Assembly: GCA_035459965.1 (NCBI GenBank)
Contig: DATHXC010000011.1
Span: 72,994 to 136,993, forward strand
Length of the DNA stretch: 64,000 bases
Direction of reading: 5' to 3'
DNA from: DATHXC01 sp035459965
GTDB lineage: Bacteria; Pseudomonadota; Gammaproteobacteria; Burkholderiales; Methylophilaceae
Shown here: positions 35,025-44,565 of the stretch, one piece after another
How the letters are laid out: each line of letters begins with the position of its first letter
Numbering within the stretch: position 1 is the stretch's first letter
Made by a program: the position numbers and the translations under genes
Notes under the pieces: model-generated
The model's database searches: none
What the model was told of the DNA's origin: nothing
The model's input: the letters and a program-made list of their open reading frames with translations, nothing else

Positions 35025-35957
35025 TTGAAATCATTACGTATTATCTTTGCGGGTACGCCCGAATTCGCCGTGCCTGCGCTTGCTGCATTGATTGCAGCAG
35101 GGCACAAGGTAACGTTAGTGCTTACTCAGCCAGATCGGCCAGCAGGGCGAGGCATGAAGCTCAAGCCTAGCCCGGTAAAAGTATTGGCGATACAACATCA
35201 AATTGAGGTGTTTCAGCCTGAAACGCTGAAAGATGAGGCTGCTCAGGCCAAGATTGCATCAGCAAACGCGGATGTCATGATAGTCGCGGCGTATGGCCTC
35301 ATTATTCCAACCATTGTATTAAATATGCCACGGCTAGGCTGCTTCAATATCCACGCATCATTGCTACCACGCTGGCGCGGCGCGGCACCTATCCAGCGCT
35401 CGATATTGGCGGGTGATAAGGAAACCGGGGTAACTATCATGGAAGTTGTGCCAGCGCTGGATGCAGGTGCCATGATCAGCAAGGGTGTGCTACCCATTAC
35501 CGATCATGACACTGCCCAAACCCTACATGATGGCCTGGCAAACATAGGTGCTGGTTTGATGGTAGATGCCATGGCCAAGTTGGCAAATGAAGGTAGCTTG
35601 CAAGTCACTCCACAGGATGAATCATTAGTCACTTATGCTGCCAAGCTGCAAAAATCGGAAGCAGCGATGGACTGGAATAAAACTGCCATTGAGCTATCAC
35701 GCCAGGTGCGCGCCTTTAATCCTTTTCCGGTAGCGCACACAAGTCTCAATGGAGAGGTTTGCCGCATCTGGATGGCGACAGCGTTGCCAGGACAGGCCAG
35801 CCCCGGGACTGTGGCAGATTTGGTGGATGGCATTACCGTCGGCTGTGGTGAAGGTCTGTTGAAAATCGAAGAGCTACAACTGCCGGGCGGCAAGCGCCTG
35901 CGCGCACGCGATTTTCTTGCCGGCCGGGAATTGAAAGTTGGCCAATATTTTGGTTGA
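35025..35957 (+). CDS. fmt: Methionyl-tRNA formyltransferase
   Basis: A 310-residue enzyme that formylates initiator Met-tRNA using 10-formyl-tetrahydrofolate. It has FNIHASLLPRWRGAAPI with the catalytic histidine and the folate-binding loop, and the C-terminal OB-like tRNA-binding domain (about 205-310). It starts with TTG one base after the def stop, with GAGG eight bases before, so translation is probably coupled. Confidence 0.95.
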   Translation: MKSLRIIFAGTPEFAVPALAALIAAGHKVTLVLTQPDRPAGRGMKLKPSPVKVLAIQHQIEVFQPETLKDEAAQAKIASANADVMIVAAYGLIIPTIVLNMPRLGCFNIHASLLPRWRGAAPIQRSILAGDKETGVTIMEVVPALDAGAMISKGVLPITDHDTAQTLHDGLANIGAGLMVDAMAKLANEGSLQVTPQDESLVTYAAKLQKSEAAMDWNKTAIELSRQVRAFNPFPVAHTSLNGEVCRIWMATALPGQASPGTVADLVDGITVGCGEGLLKIEELQLPGGKRLRARDFLAGRELKVGQYFG

Positions 35958-36059
35958 TACCCTAGTCAGTATGCGATTCAAAGCATTGAATTTTTGTATA
36001 GAAGCCCCATCTAAGAAGCTGACTGAAGATATATTCAGGATAGCTGGAGAACTTTAAAA

Positions 36060-36902
36060 ATGGCAGGTAACTGGTTTAAAACAACGGTGCTGATGGCAGG
36101 CATTGTGGCGCTATTTGGTGCAGTAGGTGCTGCTTTGGGTGGAGCGGGCGGTATGCTGATTGCATTGGCTTTGGCGGGCGCCATGAACATTTATGCCTAT
36201 TGGTTTTCCGATCAGGCCGTACTCAAAATGTATAACGCGCAGGAAGTGGATGAAAACAGCGCGCCGCAGTTTTATCGCATGGTACGAGAACTGGCACAGA
36301 ACGCCCAGCTGCCTATGCCGAAGGTTTATATTATTGATGAAGCCCAGCCAAATGCCTTTGCTACAGGCAGAGACCCCGAGCATGCGGCCGTAGCAGCCAC
36401 TACTGGCATCATGCGCATACTAAGTGAGCGCGAGTTGCGTGGTGTGATGGCGCATGAACTGACCCACGTCAAACATAGGGATACCTTGATTTCGACCATT
36501 TCTGCCACCATTGCTGGTGCAATTTCCTCTATCGCCCAGTTTGGCATGCTGTTCTCAGGAGGCCAGCGTGACCGAAATGTGCATCCACTGGTCGCGATCC
36601 TGATCATGATACTCGCGCCTCTCGCTGCAATGCTGATACAGATGGCTATCTCGCGTGCACGTGAATTTGAAGCGGATAAAGGTGGTGCTGAAATCAGCGG
36701 CGACCCCGCTGCGCTTGCGTCCGCACTAAAAAAGATTCACGACTATGCCCACCAGATCCCACTCGAAACTGCAGAAATGCATCCGGAAACAGCGCAAATG
36801 ATGATCATCAACCCACTATCAGCCAATGGTATCAAAGGCTTGTTCAGTACCCATCCGCAAACTGAAGAGCGTGTTGCACGGTTGATGGCGATGGTTCATT
36901 GA
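36060..36902 (+). CDS. htpX: Zinc metalloprotease HtpX
   Basis: A 280-residue inner-membrane protease of membrane-protein quality control. Two N-terminal membrane helices (about 8-50) precede the M48 active site HELTH (H132, E133, H136), then further hydrophobic segments (145-165, 180-200) and the third zinc ligand in REFEADKGG. The RBS is GGAGAAC. Its stop overlaps the TTG start of rsmB. Confidence 0.94.
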   Translation: MAGNWFKTTVLMAGIVALFGAVGAALGGAGGMLIALALAGAMNIYAYWFSDQAVLKMYNAQEVDENSAPQFYRMVRELAQNAQLPMPKVYIIDEAQPNAFATGRDPEHAAVAATTGIMRILSERELRGVMAHELTHVKHRDTLISTISATIAGAISSIAQFGMLFSGGQRDRNVHPLVAILIMILAPLAAMLIQMAISRAREFEADKGGAEISGDPAALASALKKIHDYAHQIPLETAEMHPETAQMMIINPLSANGIKGLFSTHPQTEERVARLMAMVH

Positions 36903-38188
36903 ACGTCTCGCAGCAATTAGCCGCTACTGCTATCCAGCAGGTATTTGCTGGCCGTAATTTAAATGCTGTTCTGGATGCGCTTTTCCACAACAATACCCAT
37001 GTAACGCCCCAGCAGCGTGCCGTAGCGCAGGATTTAAGCTACGGCACGCTGCGTTTTTATGGGCAGGTACAGGCCTTGCTGGCACAGCTTCTGGAGAAGC
37101 CCTTGCAGGACGAGCATCTGCGCTGTTTGCTACTGGTGGCGATTTACCAGCTACAGCATGACAAAGCAGCCTCCCATACCGTGGTAGACCAGGCCGTGAA
37201 AGCAGCCAGCTTGTCTAAAAAGTCCTGGGCAAAAGGCTTGGTAAATGGGGTGTTGCGCAATTTCTTGCGGCAACGGGATGCTCTACTACAAAAAACCGCT
37301 AGCGACGAAGTGGCGAGTTACTCTTATCCTAAATGGTGGATCAACAAACTCAAGGCGCAATATCCAGCGAATTGGCAAGCTATGTTGACAGCAGGTAACC
37401 AGCACCCACCGATGACCTTGCGTGTAAACCAGCGCCAGAATTCCGTCGCAGAGTATCAGCAGAAACTTGCTGAACAGAATATAGAAAGCCAGCATTTGGG
37501 TGGACAGGCGTTGATGCTGGCTAAAGCCTTACCCGTCGATAAAGTGCCCGGTTTTTTTGATGGTGATGCCTCGGTGCAGGACTATGGTGCGCAATTCGCT
37601 GCCGAGCTGCTTGATGTGCATGAAGGCATGCGTGTACTTGATGCCTGTTGTGCGCCTGGTGGTAAAACCGGACATATTCTGGAGCTGACCAATGTCGACA
37701 TGACCGCTGTGGATAGCGATAAAACGCGTTTGCAGCGTACGCAAGATAATCTGCAACGGCTCAAGCTTGAAGCAAAACTGCTGGTAGGTGATGCGGCTTC
37801 GAATGAATGGTGGGATGGAGTGCCATTTGACCGTATTCTGGCTGATGTGCCATGTACCGCATCCGGTATTGTGCGTCGCCATGTCGATATCAAGTGGTTG
37901 CGGCGTGAGGCGGATATTGCATCATTTGCCAAACAGCAGGCAGCAATTTTGCCCGGAATGTGGCGGCTATTGGCAAAGGGTGGTAAATTGCTTTATGTGA
38001 CGTGCTCGATATTTCATGAAGAAAATCAACGTCAAATAGAGCGTTTTCTGGGAGAGCAGACGGATGCGGAGCAATTGCCCTTATCCATATCACAGCCCGG
38101 TTTACAATTAGCCAACATACAAGACGGACAATTACTCCCCTGTGCACAACATGACGGCTTTTTTTACGCATTGCTGCAAAAAAAATAA
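36899..38188 (+). CDS. rsmB: 16S rRNA m5C967 methyltransferase
   Basis: A 429-residue SAM-dependent RNA methyltransferase. The N-terminal NusB-like domain (about 1-135) is followed by the Rossmann domain with SAM motif DACCAPGGKTGHI, the LADVPCTASGI motif and the catalytic cysteine in YVTCSIF. The start is TTG, overlapping the htpX stop (TTGA), which suggests coupled translation. Confidence 0.94.
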   Translation: MNVSQQLAATAIQQVFAGRNLNAVLDALFHNNTHVTPQQRAVAQDLSYGTLRFYGQVQALLAQLLEKPLQDEHLRCLLLVAIYQLQHDKAASHTVVDQAVKAASLSKKSWAKGLVNGVLRNFLRQRDALLQKTASDEVASYSYPKWWINKLKAQYPANWQAMLTAGNQHPPMTLRVNQRQNSVAEYQQKLAEQNIESQHLGGQALMLAKALPVDKVPGFFDGDASVQDYGAQFAAELLDVHEGMRVLDACCAPGGKTGHILELTNVDMTAVDSDKTRLQRTQDNLQRLKLEAKLLVGDAASNEWWDGVPFDRILADVPCTASGIVRRHVDIKWLRREADIASFAKQQAAILPGMWRLLAKGGKLLYVTCSIFHEENQRQIERFLGEQTDAEQLPLSISQPGLQLANIQDGQLLPCAQHDGFFYALLQKK

Positions 38189-38207
38189 ACTGACCTCGTT
38201 CTCGATA

Positions 38208-38798
38208 ATGAGGCTGTTGAAGGCCTGTTCATCGAGAATATCGACCCTAAAAAAATCGTTAATCGCTAGCATGCCATTATTGTTTGTGGCCTATGTCTGG
38301 GCTGCAGGCACCTACCTCAATATCAAGGCAGCTGACCTAGTACCAACAGATGATGCTTACTCACTCAGTGCAGCATTCGATGTCAATTTCACCCCGGTGG
38401 TAGAAGAAGCCCTAAACAAAGGCGTACCACTGACATTCCTCATTGAATTCCAGGTGGTATCACCGCGCCGTTACTGGTTTGATGATGAAGTAGTGACTGC
38501 AAGCACCCGTGTCATGCTGAGTTATCACGCCCTGTCGCGTCAGTATCTGGTTAACCGGGAAACACATCAGCAGGCTTACTCCAGTTTGCAGGATGCCAAG
38601 GAAGACCTGTCCCGCCTGCATGACTGGGTCGTGTTGGAAAAGTCACTGCTTAAAAAGGGTGAGGCCTATAACGCAGCACTGCGTATCCGGCTTGATCATT
38701 CCCAATTGCCTAAGCCATTGCAGGTCGAGGCACTTGGCTCGGAGAACTGGGAAATGGTGTCACAACGCTATCGCTGGACGCCTGTTTTTGTCCTTTAA
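38208..38798 (+). CDS. DUF4390 domain protein
   Basis: A 196-residue exported or membrane-anchored protein with a hydrophobic N-terminus (about 18-36) and a DUF4390 domain with the conserved PLTFLIEFQVVSPRRYWFD stretch. Function unknown. It is conserved between rsmB and the NtrY-like kinase in Betaproteobacteria. I start at the ATG at 38208; the frame extends back into rsmB. It lies 18 bases before the kinase gene, so the three form one operon. Confidence 0.85.
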   Translation: MRLLKACSSRISTLKKSLIASMPLLFVAYVWAAGTYLNIKAADLVPTDDAYSLSAAFDVNFTPVVEEALNKGVPLTFLIEFQVVSPRRYWFDDEVVTASTRVMLSYHALSRQYLVNRETHQQAYSSLQDAKEDLSRLHDWVVLEKSLLKKGEAYNAALRIRLDHSQLPKPLQVEALGSENWEMVSQRYRWTPVFVL

Positions 38799-38816
38799 GC
38801 AGGATCAACACCTTCA

Positions 38817-40961
38817 ATGAGATACATCGTATTCCTGTCGGCACTGCTAGGCGCGGCTTTGCTATACCTGTTATCGCAAGCCAGCGCCAATACGGCGGCT
38901 AGCAGCAATCACTACACAGTCTTACTGGTACTCAATGTTGTGCTGGCTTCAGCACTGGTAATTCTGGTGTGCATGCAGTTGTGGCGCCTGTACCGGCAGA
39001 TGCGCGCTCGCGTAATGGGCAGCCGCCTTACTTTACGCTTACTGGGCGGGTTTGCGCTGATGGCGATTATCCCTGGTTTGATCGTGTACGCGGTTTCTGT
39101 AAATTTCCTCACTCGCTCCATTGAGTCGTGGTTTAACGTCAAGGTAGAAGCTGCGCTGGAAGGCGGTTTGCGCTTGGGGCAAAGCGCGCTGGATATCATG
39201 CTGGCTGATATTGAGAAAAAAGGCGAAAGCATGGCGCTGAGTATGGCTTTTCAGCCCAGCAGTGCGCAATTGTCGGTGCTTAACGATTTACGCGAAAAAA
39301 GTGGGGTGCAGGATGCTGTGCTACTGACTGCGCAAGGCCGTATCCTGGCATTTTCAAGTGGCGACCCTTCCAGCTTTCTTCCTGAGTTGCCCAGTATTCC
39401 TCAGTTACGCCAGGCGCGGCAGCATGTATATGGCACTATCGAGCCCATTTTGGGTAAAGGCCTGTATTTGCGGGTGCTGGCGCCGATGACCACCGCGGAT
39501 TTCGGTGGTGAAACGCGCATTTTGCAGTTGCTGCAGCCAGTTCCAAAAGCACTTTCCAATACCGCAGAGTCGGTACAGGAGGTTTACCAGGATTACCAGG
39601 AACTGTCGCTTAGTCGCGAATCGCTGAAAGAGGTTTTTGCGCTGACACTGACGCTGGTATTGATGCTGGCCATGTTGTCTTCCATATCCATTGCATTCGT
39701 GTTGAGCCGTCGTTTATCTGCGCCACTGGGCTTGCTGGCGGAAGGCACACGGGCGATTGCCCGTGGTGAGTACGGCACCATGCTACCGGTGCATGGCAAT
39801 GACGAGCTTGGCGTGCTGGTGCAATCATTCAACAGTATGACCACCCAGCTCAATGAGGCGACGCAGGCGGCAAATCGCAACCGGGTACGTGTTGAGTCGG
39901 CAAGAGGTTATCTTGAAACCATACTGGCACATCTTTCATCGGGTGTGCTCGCGCTCAACGAGCGAGGGGAGTTGCGCACCTATAATGTGGCGGCCTCACA
40001 TATCCTGGGGGTGACATTAGGCCATTTCGCAGACCAGCCTTTTTCGCATATCAGCGAGGAGTTTCCATCGCTGAAAAACTTTGTAAGTGCGGTACTGACG
40101 CATTTTGAAGAGAACAAGGAAGGTGAATGGCAAGAACAGATGGACATCGTCACCGCACAGGGTAATCGCGTGGTGCTATTGCGTGGCACACGCCTGCCAT
40201 ATAGCGCAGATAGTGGCTTTCTCGCGGTGTTTGATGACATCACTACCATGGTACAGGCACAGCGTGATGCGGCCTGGGGTGAAGTGGCCAGGCGCCTGGC
40301 CCATGAAATCAAGAACCCGCTGACGCCGATACAGCTATCAGCGGAGCGGCTTGAGCATAAGCTGTCATCCAAGCTGACAGGCGCAGATGCCGAAATGCTG
40401 CGCCGCGCTACCGATACCATTGTTGCCCAGGTGGGTGCCATGAAGACCATGGTGAACGAATTCAGCGAATATGCGCGGGCGCCGGCACTCAATCTAAGTG
40501 AGATAGACCTCACCCGCTTAATTGAGGACGTACTGGCACTATATGAATCTGTCGGTGCCCAACTCGAGGTTGTGCTGGCAAGCAAGCTGCCACTGGTGCT
40601 GGGTGATGCCACTATGCTCAGGCAGGTGCTGCATAACCTGTTGCAGAATGCGCAGGATGCACTGGAAGGCAAGCCGGATGGCTTGATTACTATCAGCACT
40701 TCAGTACAGGATTCTGAGGTCAAGCTGATGGTGATCGATAATGGCGAGGGATTTCCCCTAGAAACAATTTCCCGCGCGTTTGAGCCTTATATGACCACCA
40801 AGCGTCATGGCACCGGACTGGGTCTAGCCATTGTTAAAAAAATAGTCGAAGAGCATAAGGGTAATATTAAAATCGAGAATTCAGAGCAGGGTGGTGCCAG
40901 GGTGATCGTTACATTGCCCTTATCGGCAAAGAAAGCAGCAAAGAAGGCGGAGAGACAATGA
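38817..40961 (+). CDS. ntrY: Sensor histidine kinase, NtrY-like
   Basis: A 714-residue membrane kinase. Membrane helices lie at about 1-20, 30-55, 70-95 and 275-300 with a periplasmic sensing region between the last two. HAMP (about 300-355) and PAS (about 360-470) follow, then HisKA with phospho-acceptor His496 (RRLAHEIKNPLTP) and an ATPase domain with HNLLQNAQDAL, DNGEGF and GTGLGLAIV. The topology is that of NtrY. Its stop overlaps the regulator start by four bases. The symbol is by homology; the signal is unknown. Confidence 0.9.
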   Translation: MRYIVFLSALLGAALLYLLSQASANTAASSNHYTVLLVLNVVLASALVILVCMQLWRLYRQMRARVMGSRLTLRLLGGFALMAIIPGLIVYAVSVNFLTRSIESWFNVKVEAALEGGLRLGQSALDIMLADIEKKGESMALSMAFQPSSAQLSVLNDLREKSGVQDAVLLTAQGRILAFSSGDPSSFLPELPSIPQLRQARQHVYGTIEPILGKGLYLRVLAPMTTADFGGETRILQLLQPVPKALSNTAESVQEVYQDYQELSLSRESLKEVFALTLTLVLMLAMLSSISIAFVLSRRLSAPLGLLAEGTRAIARGEYGTMLPVHGNDELGVLVQSFNSMTTQLNEATQAANRNRVRVESARGYLETILAHLSSGVLALNERGELRTYNVAASHILGVTLGHFADQPFSHISEEFPSLKNFVSAVLTHFEENKEGEWQEQMDIVTAQGNRVVLLRGTRLPYSADSGFLAVFDDITTMVQAQRDAAWGEVARRLAHEIKNPLTPIQLSAERLEHKLSSKLTGADAEMLRRATDTIVAQVGAMKTMVNEFSEYARAPALNLSEIDLTRLIEDVLALYESVGAQLEVVLASKLPLVLGDATMLRQVLHNLLQNAQDALEGKPDGLITISTSVQDSEVKLMVIDNGEGFPLETISRAFEPYMTTKRHGTGLGLAIVKKIVEEHKGNIKIENSEQGGARVIVTLPLSAKKAAKKAERQ

Positions 40962-42238
40962 CGGCAAGACAAGTACTCGTAGTCGACGATGAAGTCGGCA
41001 TTCGTGAGTTATTGCGGGATATCCTGCAGGACGAAGGTTACCATGTGCGGCTGGCCGAGAACGCGGCAGAGGCGCGGGACTGGAGGCAGCAAGCTCGCCC
41101 GGATCTCGTGCTGTTGGACATCTGGATGCCTGATTGCGATGGTATTACACTGCTCAAGGAGTGGGGTAATGGCGGCCTGCTAACGATGCCAGTAGTCATG
41201 ATGTCAGGCCATGGCACGATAGACACTGCAGTGGAGGCGACCCGTATCGGTGCTTTCGACTTCCTGGAAAAACCCATCGCGCTGCAAAAACTGCTTAAAA
41301 CCGTCAGCGCAGCGCTCAAGCATGGTGAGCAATTGCCCAAGTCCGACATGAGCCTGTTCAACCTAGGCAAGAGTGCTGTCATCAGTGAGTTGCGGCAACG
41401 CCTGGAGCAGGTGTCACTCATTAAAGCCCCACTACTGCTGATAGGCGAGCAGGGTAGCGGTACCGAGCAATGCGCCAAGTTTTTGCATCAACAAGGCACA
41501 CCCTGGCTGGAACTGACCGAATACGAGAAACTGGCGGAAGCACCAGTGGATATTCTTGAGCAAGTGGGCGATGGCGTGCTGTTTATTCCTGAAGTTGCCG
41601 ATCTGGGCAAGACCGAACAAAAAGGTCTGCTGGTATTGCTGGCCAAACTAGAAAAATACGGCACGCGAGTGGTATGTGCCACCGCACAGGCATTGCCGCA
41701 ACTGGTGGCAGAGTCGCGCTTTGACCATGGGTTATTGCAATTACTGTCGGTGAGCTCATTGCGCATTCCCAACCTGGCTGATCATCGTGAAGATATTCCT
41801 GATCTGGCGCGAGCGATGGCGGTGCTGCTGGTGGAAACCAGCGAAACCCCCTATCGTGAATTTGATGTGGCAGCCTTGAATGCGTTGCGCAATGCGGAGT
41901 GGCCAGGCAACCTTGCCCAGCTTGATAGTGTCATCCGTAACCTCATGCAAACCAGCCTGAGTGAAAAAATCACGCAGGAAGATGTGAATCGCGTGCTTGG
42001 TCTGTTCAGTAACTACCAGCTATCGCCGATAGATACGCTCAATAGCGCAAGCAAACACCTGACATTCAATCTGGATGTGCCCTTGCGGGAAGCGCGTGAT
42101 GCGTTTGAGCGTATCTATTTCGACCATCATATCGCCAAGGCCGGCAAGAATATGAGCAAAGTGGCCGAAGCAGTGGAGCTGGAACGCACGCACCTCTATC
42201 GCAAATTGAAGCAACTGGATATCAAGACCGGCAAATAA
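40958..42238 (+). CDS. ntrX: NtrX-like response regulator with degenerate AAA+ domain
   Basis: A 426-residue partner of the upstream kinase. The receiver (about 5-120) is intact with D10/D11, D54 and the lysine in FLEKP. The central region lines up with the sigma-54-activating AAA+ domain, but Walker A reads GEQGSGTEQC, Walker B reads VLFIPEVADL (Asp replaced by Pro), and the GAFTGA loop is missing along with much of the surrounding sequence. The C-terminus is a Fis-type helix-turn-helix (VAEAVELERTHLYRKLKQL). It can probably bind DNA but not remodel sigma-54. Confidence 0.88.
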   Translation: MTARQVLVVDDEVGIRELLRDILQDEGYHVRLAENAAEARDWRQQARPDLVLLDIWMPDCDGITLLKEWGNGGLLTMPVVMMSGHGTIDTAVEATRIGAFDFLEKPIALQKLLKTVSAALKHGEQLPKSDMSLFNLGKSAVISELRQRLEQVSLIKAPLLLIGEQGSGTEQCAKFLHQQGTPWLELTEYEKLAEAPVDILEQVGDGVLFIPEVADLGKTEQKGLLVLLAKLEKYGTRVVCATAQALPQLVAESRFDHGLLQLLSVSSLRIPNLADHREDIPDLARAMAVLLVETSETPYREFDVAALNALRNAEWPGNLAQLDSVIRNLMQTSLSEKITQEDVNRVLGLFSNYQLSPIDTLNSASKHLTFNLDVPLREARDAFERIYFDHHIAKAGKNMSKVAEAVELERTHLYRKLKQLDIKTGK

Positions 42239-42311
42239 CCGTTGCCAGTGTGTGCTCTTGGCTTAACAGCCGTACTAAACCCTGTAGTAGTTATTGCTAG
42301 TGCTCAGCTTC

Positions 42312-42758
42312 TTAGCGCTCAACGTTGTATCTTGTTTCCAGTAAATGCTTGAGTGTGCGCAAGTCATTTTCAACATGCGTGGCATCGTCGGCATAATTTA
42401 CTTCAGACATGCCGGATGTGCGGAATAAGGTAAACATCACCTCGCTGCCACTGCCATTCGGTATCACGCGCATCGCATTGTAAACTTCAAGTGCAGCAGA
42501 CAGCCTGACGATATGGTCCAGCACACCGAATGCATTGGTTTGCACAAAGGTCACAGCGGCTTGCCCAAGTGCTGATTCCGCAATCCATTCACCATCTGCC
42601 TGTGAAATTGACTGACAGAAACTGGGAGACCACAAGGGCAGGTTTTCAGGATTAGAGGCAAACTCATAGACAGTGGCTGAAGCAACAGCCACTGACAGTG
42701 TAATTGTTTTGGATTCCATCATTCCAAGCATTCCGTTCGCAACCATTTCATCAGACAT
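42312..42758 (-). CDS. SRPBCC-type protein, unknown function
   Basis: A 148-residue cytoplasmic protein with the START-like fold pattern: SVAVASATVYEFASNPENLPLWSP near the start and a C-terminal helix with NDLRTLKHLLE. Such proteins bind hydrophobic ligands or act as cyclases. The first 14 residues (MSDEMVANGMLGMM) look like an extension, but the RBS AAAGGAGCTGGC supports the start at 42758. It is convergent with ntrX. Confidence 0.75.
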   Translation of the reverse strand: MSDEMVANGMLGMMESKTITLSVAVASATVYEFASNPENLPLWSPSFCQSISQADGEWIAESALGQAAVTFVQTNAFGVLDHIVRLSAALEVYNAMRVIPNGSGSEVMFTLFRTSGMSEVNYADDATHVENDLRTLKHLLETRYNVER

Positions 42759-42816
42759 GCCAGCTCCTTTAACGTGATGTAGTTACTGTAGTGACAACAG
42801 GATTAAGTGCTAAGTT

Positions 42817-44481
42817 TTAATTTTTTTGTTTGATGGCAAGCACGGCCTGGTTACGCAGTGTGCGCAACAATGACAGTTGCCTGGATGAGACTTGTGCTGA
42901 AACCTGGATGCTACTTGCTCTCGCCATATCACCATAAAACAGCGCAACAGGCTTGTTATTGACCATGACTGGCAGCAAAATAAAACTTTGGGCAGAGGCT
43001 ATCTGCTTATACCAATTGGGAATTTTGTCCACAATATTTCCTGCTGCGACATTCTCAATCTGCAGGTCAGTACCCTTGCTCATGGCTAATTGAAATACAT
43101 CGTTAAATGCATCTGGTGCTAACTCAGGGTTAATAACATCCAGTGCAAAACGAAATTTTGGCAGTATCGTGTCTGCATCCATACCAAAGCCGAAGCGTGC
43201 AGACATCTGACGGGTTTTGGCATCGAGCACCAGAAACAGGGTGTGATTAAAGCCCATGCCACGGTGCATGGTTTCCAGCACCATTTGAATTACGTCATTC
43301 AATTTATGCTCTTCCACCAGCGTCATCGTAATCTCCTGGATACCCTCGGTGAGTAAGGTCTCGGGGTCAGGGCGCACCGGTTCACCGGTGTTTTCATCCA
43401 GCAGCTCCATGCCGAAGCTGATATCTGACATCAGCTTGTCCGGCACTGCTTTTCTGGCAGCAGGCTCTTCCGATTTCGCGCCAATCCAGAGTCGAATATG
43501 TTTCATGAGCGCGCTTTTTGCCAGATCCAGGCTGATAATTCGGGCGCGCGCAGCAAGCTCGCCCAGACCGCTTTGCATCGCCGCTTGCAATTGGGGGTCG
43601 GAAATATCGACAGCATCTCCGTAGCGTTTCATCAGATGTTTAAGGTCTTTAGGTTTATCCGCCACATTGCCATGGCTGGCGATGTGGCATAGCTCATTGG
43701 CAAGGTTGACGGCGACTGACAGATTTTCCAGCTCGCCATGCGGCTTGGCGACTCTATCGCCAGCCAGTTTGCGCATACCTGCAATCAAACGTGGAGGGAA
43801 GCTCCAGCTCTTGGCGATCCCTATACCCAGCTCGTTATAACTAATCCCCAGCACCTCAATCGATGCTTTTTCCTCAGTACTGCCTTGCGCTACCAGCTGT
43901 GTGACCCGCTGGCTTTCTTCAAAGAAATAAAAACCTGCCAGCAGTTTGCCCAGGTTAAGGAACATCGAGCAGATCATCGCCTCTTCAGCATTCTTGATGT
44001 TGACCATGGAGGAGAATTGCGCCGCCACCATCCCCGCAAAGAACGATGCTACCGCATCATCTTTCAGCTGCGTGGCCTGTGCCTTATTTTGTAGAAAATC
44101 CAGCAGGATCAGTGTCATGGCGACATTGCGTACTGCCTCAAAGCCAAGTATCACCACAGCTTTTGAAATGGTATTGATCTTGCCGCCAAACTGACCGTAG
44201 GTGACGGTGTTCACCAGCTTCAACAGTTTGTTGGTCAGGGCGAAATCCTGCAGGATGCTCTGGGCCAGCAGGTTGGTACTGGCAGAGTCATCATCTACGA
44301 TCCGGTTAATCTCACTGATCGTGGCAGAAAGCGCGGGGAAATCACTATCGCTATGTATTTGGCGCAGTAGCACGCTGAGCGTACTGTGTGGGCCATCAGT
44401 AAAGTGCTGTGTGTCCTGACTACCAGAATTAGCTAAGCCGGGCTTAAGCGTTGTACCAGTTGGTTCTGTTTTATCGGCCAA
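42817..44481 (-). CDS. HDOD domain signalling protein with C-terminal GAF-like domain
   Basis: A 554-residue cytoplasmic protein. The HDOD domain (about 35-240) is a non-catalytic relative of HD hydrolases, with the typical FALTNKLLKLVNTVTY and NELGIGIAKSWSFPP stretches. The C-terminal third (about 385-550) resembles a GAF domain (MGFNHTLFLVLDAKTRQMSARFGFG). HDOD proteins are usually tied to cyclic nucleotide or stress signalling. It lies just before the SRPBCC gene on the same strand; the partner is not known. Confidence 0.85.
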   Translation of the reverse strand: MADKTEPTGTTLKPGLANSGSQDTQHFTDGPHSTLSVLLRQIHSDSDFPALSATISEINRIVDDDSASTNLLAQSILQDFALTNKLLKLVNTVTYGQFGGKINTISKAVVILGFEAVRNVAMTLILLDFLQNKAQATQLKDDAVASFFAGMVAAQFSSMVNIKNAEEAMICSMFLNLGKLLAGFYFFEESQRVTQLVAQGSTEEKASIEVLGISYNELGIGIAKSWSFPPRLIAGMRKLAGDRVAKPHGELENLSVAVNLANELCHIASHGNVADKPKDLKHLMKRYGDAVDISDPQLQAAMQSGLGELAARARIISLDLAKSALMKHIRLWIGAKSEEPAARKAVPDKLMSDISFGMELLDENTGEPVRPDPETLLTEGIQEITMTLVEEHKLNDVIQMVLETMHRGMGFNHTLFLVLDAKTRQMSARFGFGMDADTILPKFRFALDVINPELAPDAFNDVFQLAMSKGTDLQIENVAAGNIVDKIPNWYKQIASAQSFILLPVMVNNKPVALFYGDMARASSIQVSAQVSSRQLSLLRTLRNQAVLAIKQKN

Positions 44482-44565
44482 AATTTAATTTTCCAATATC
44501 AGTATTTGTGTCTAGTCTTTGGTACTTAGGCTTTGTTTCAAGCTATCCATCAACTCTACTGATTG

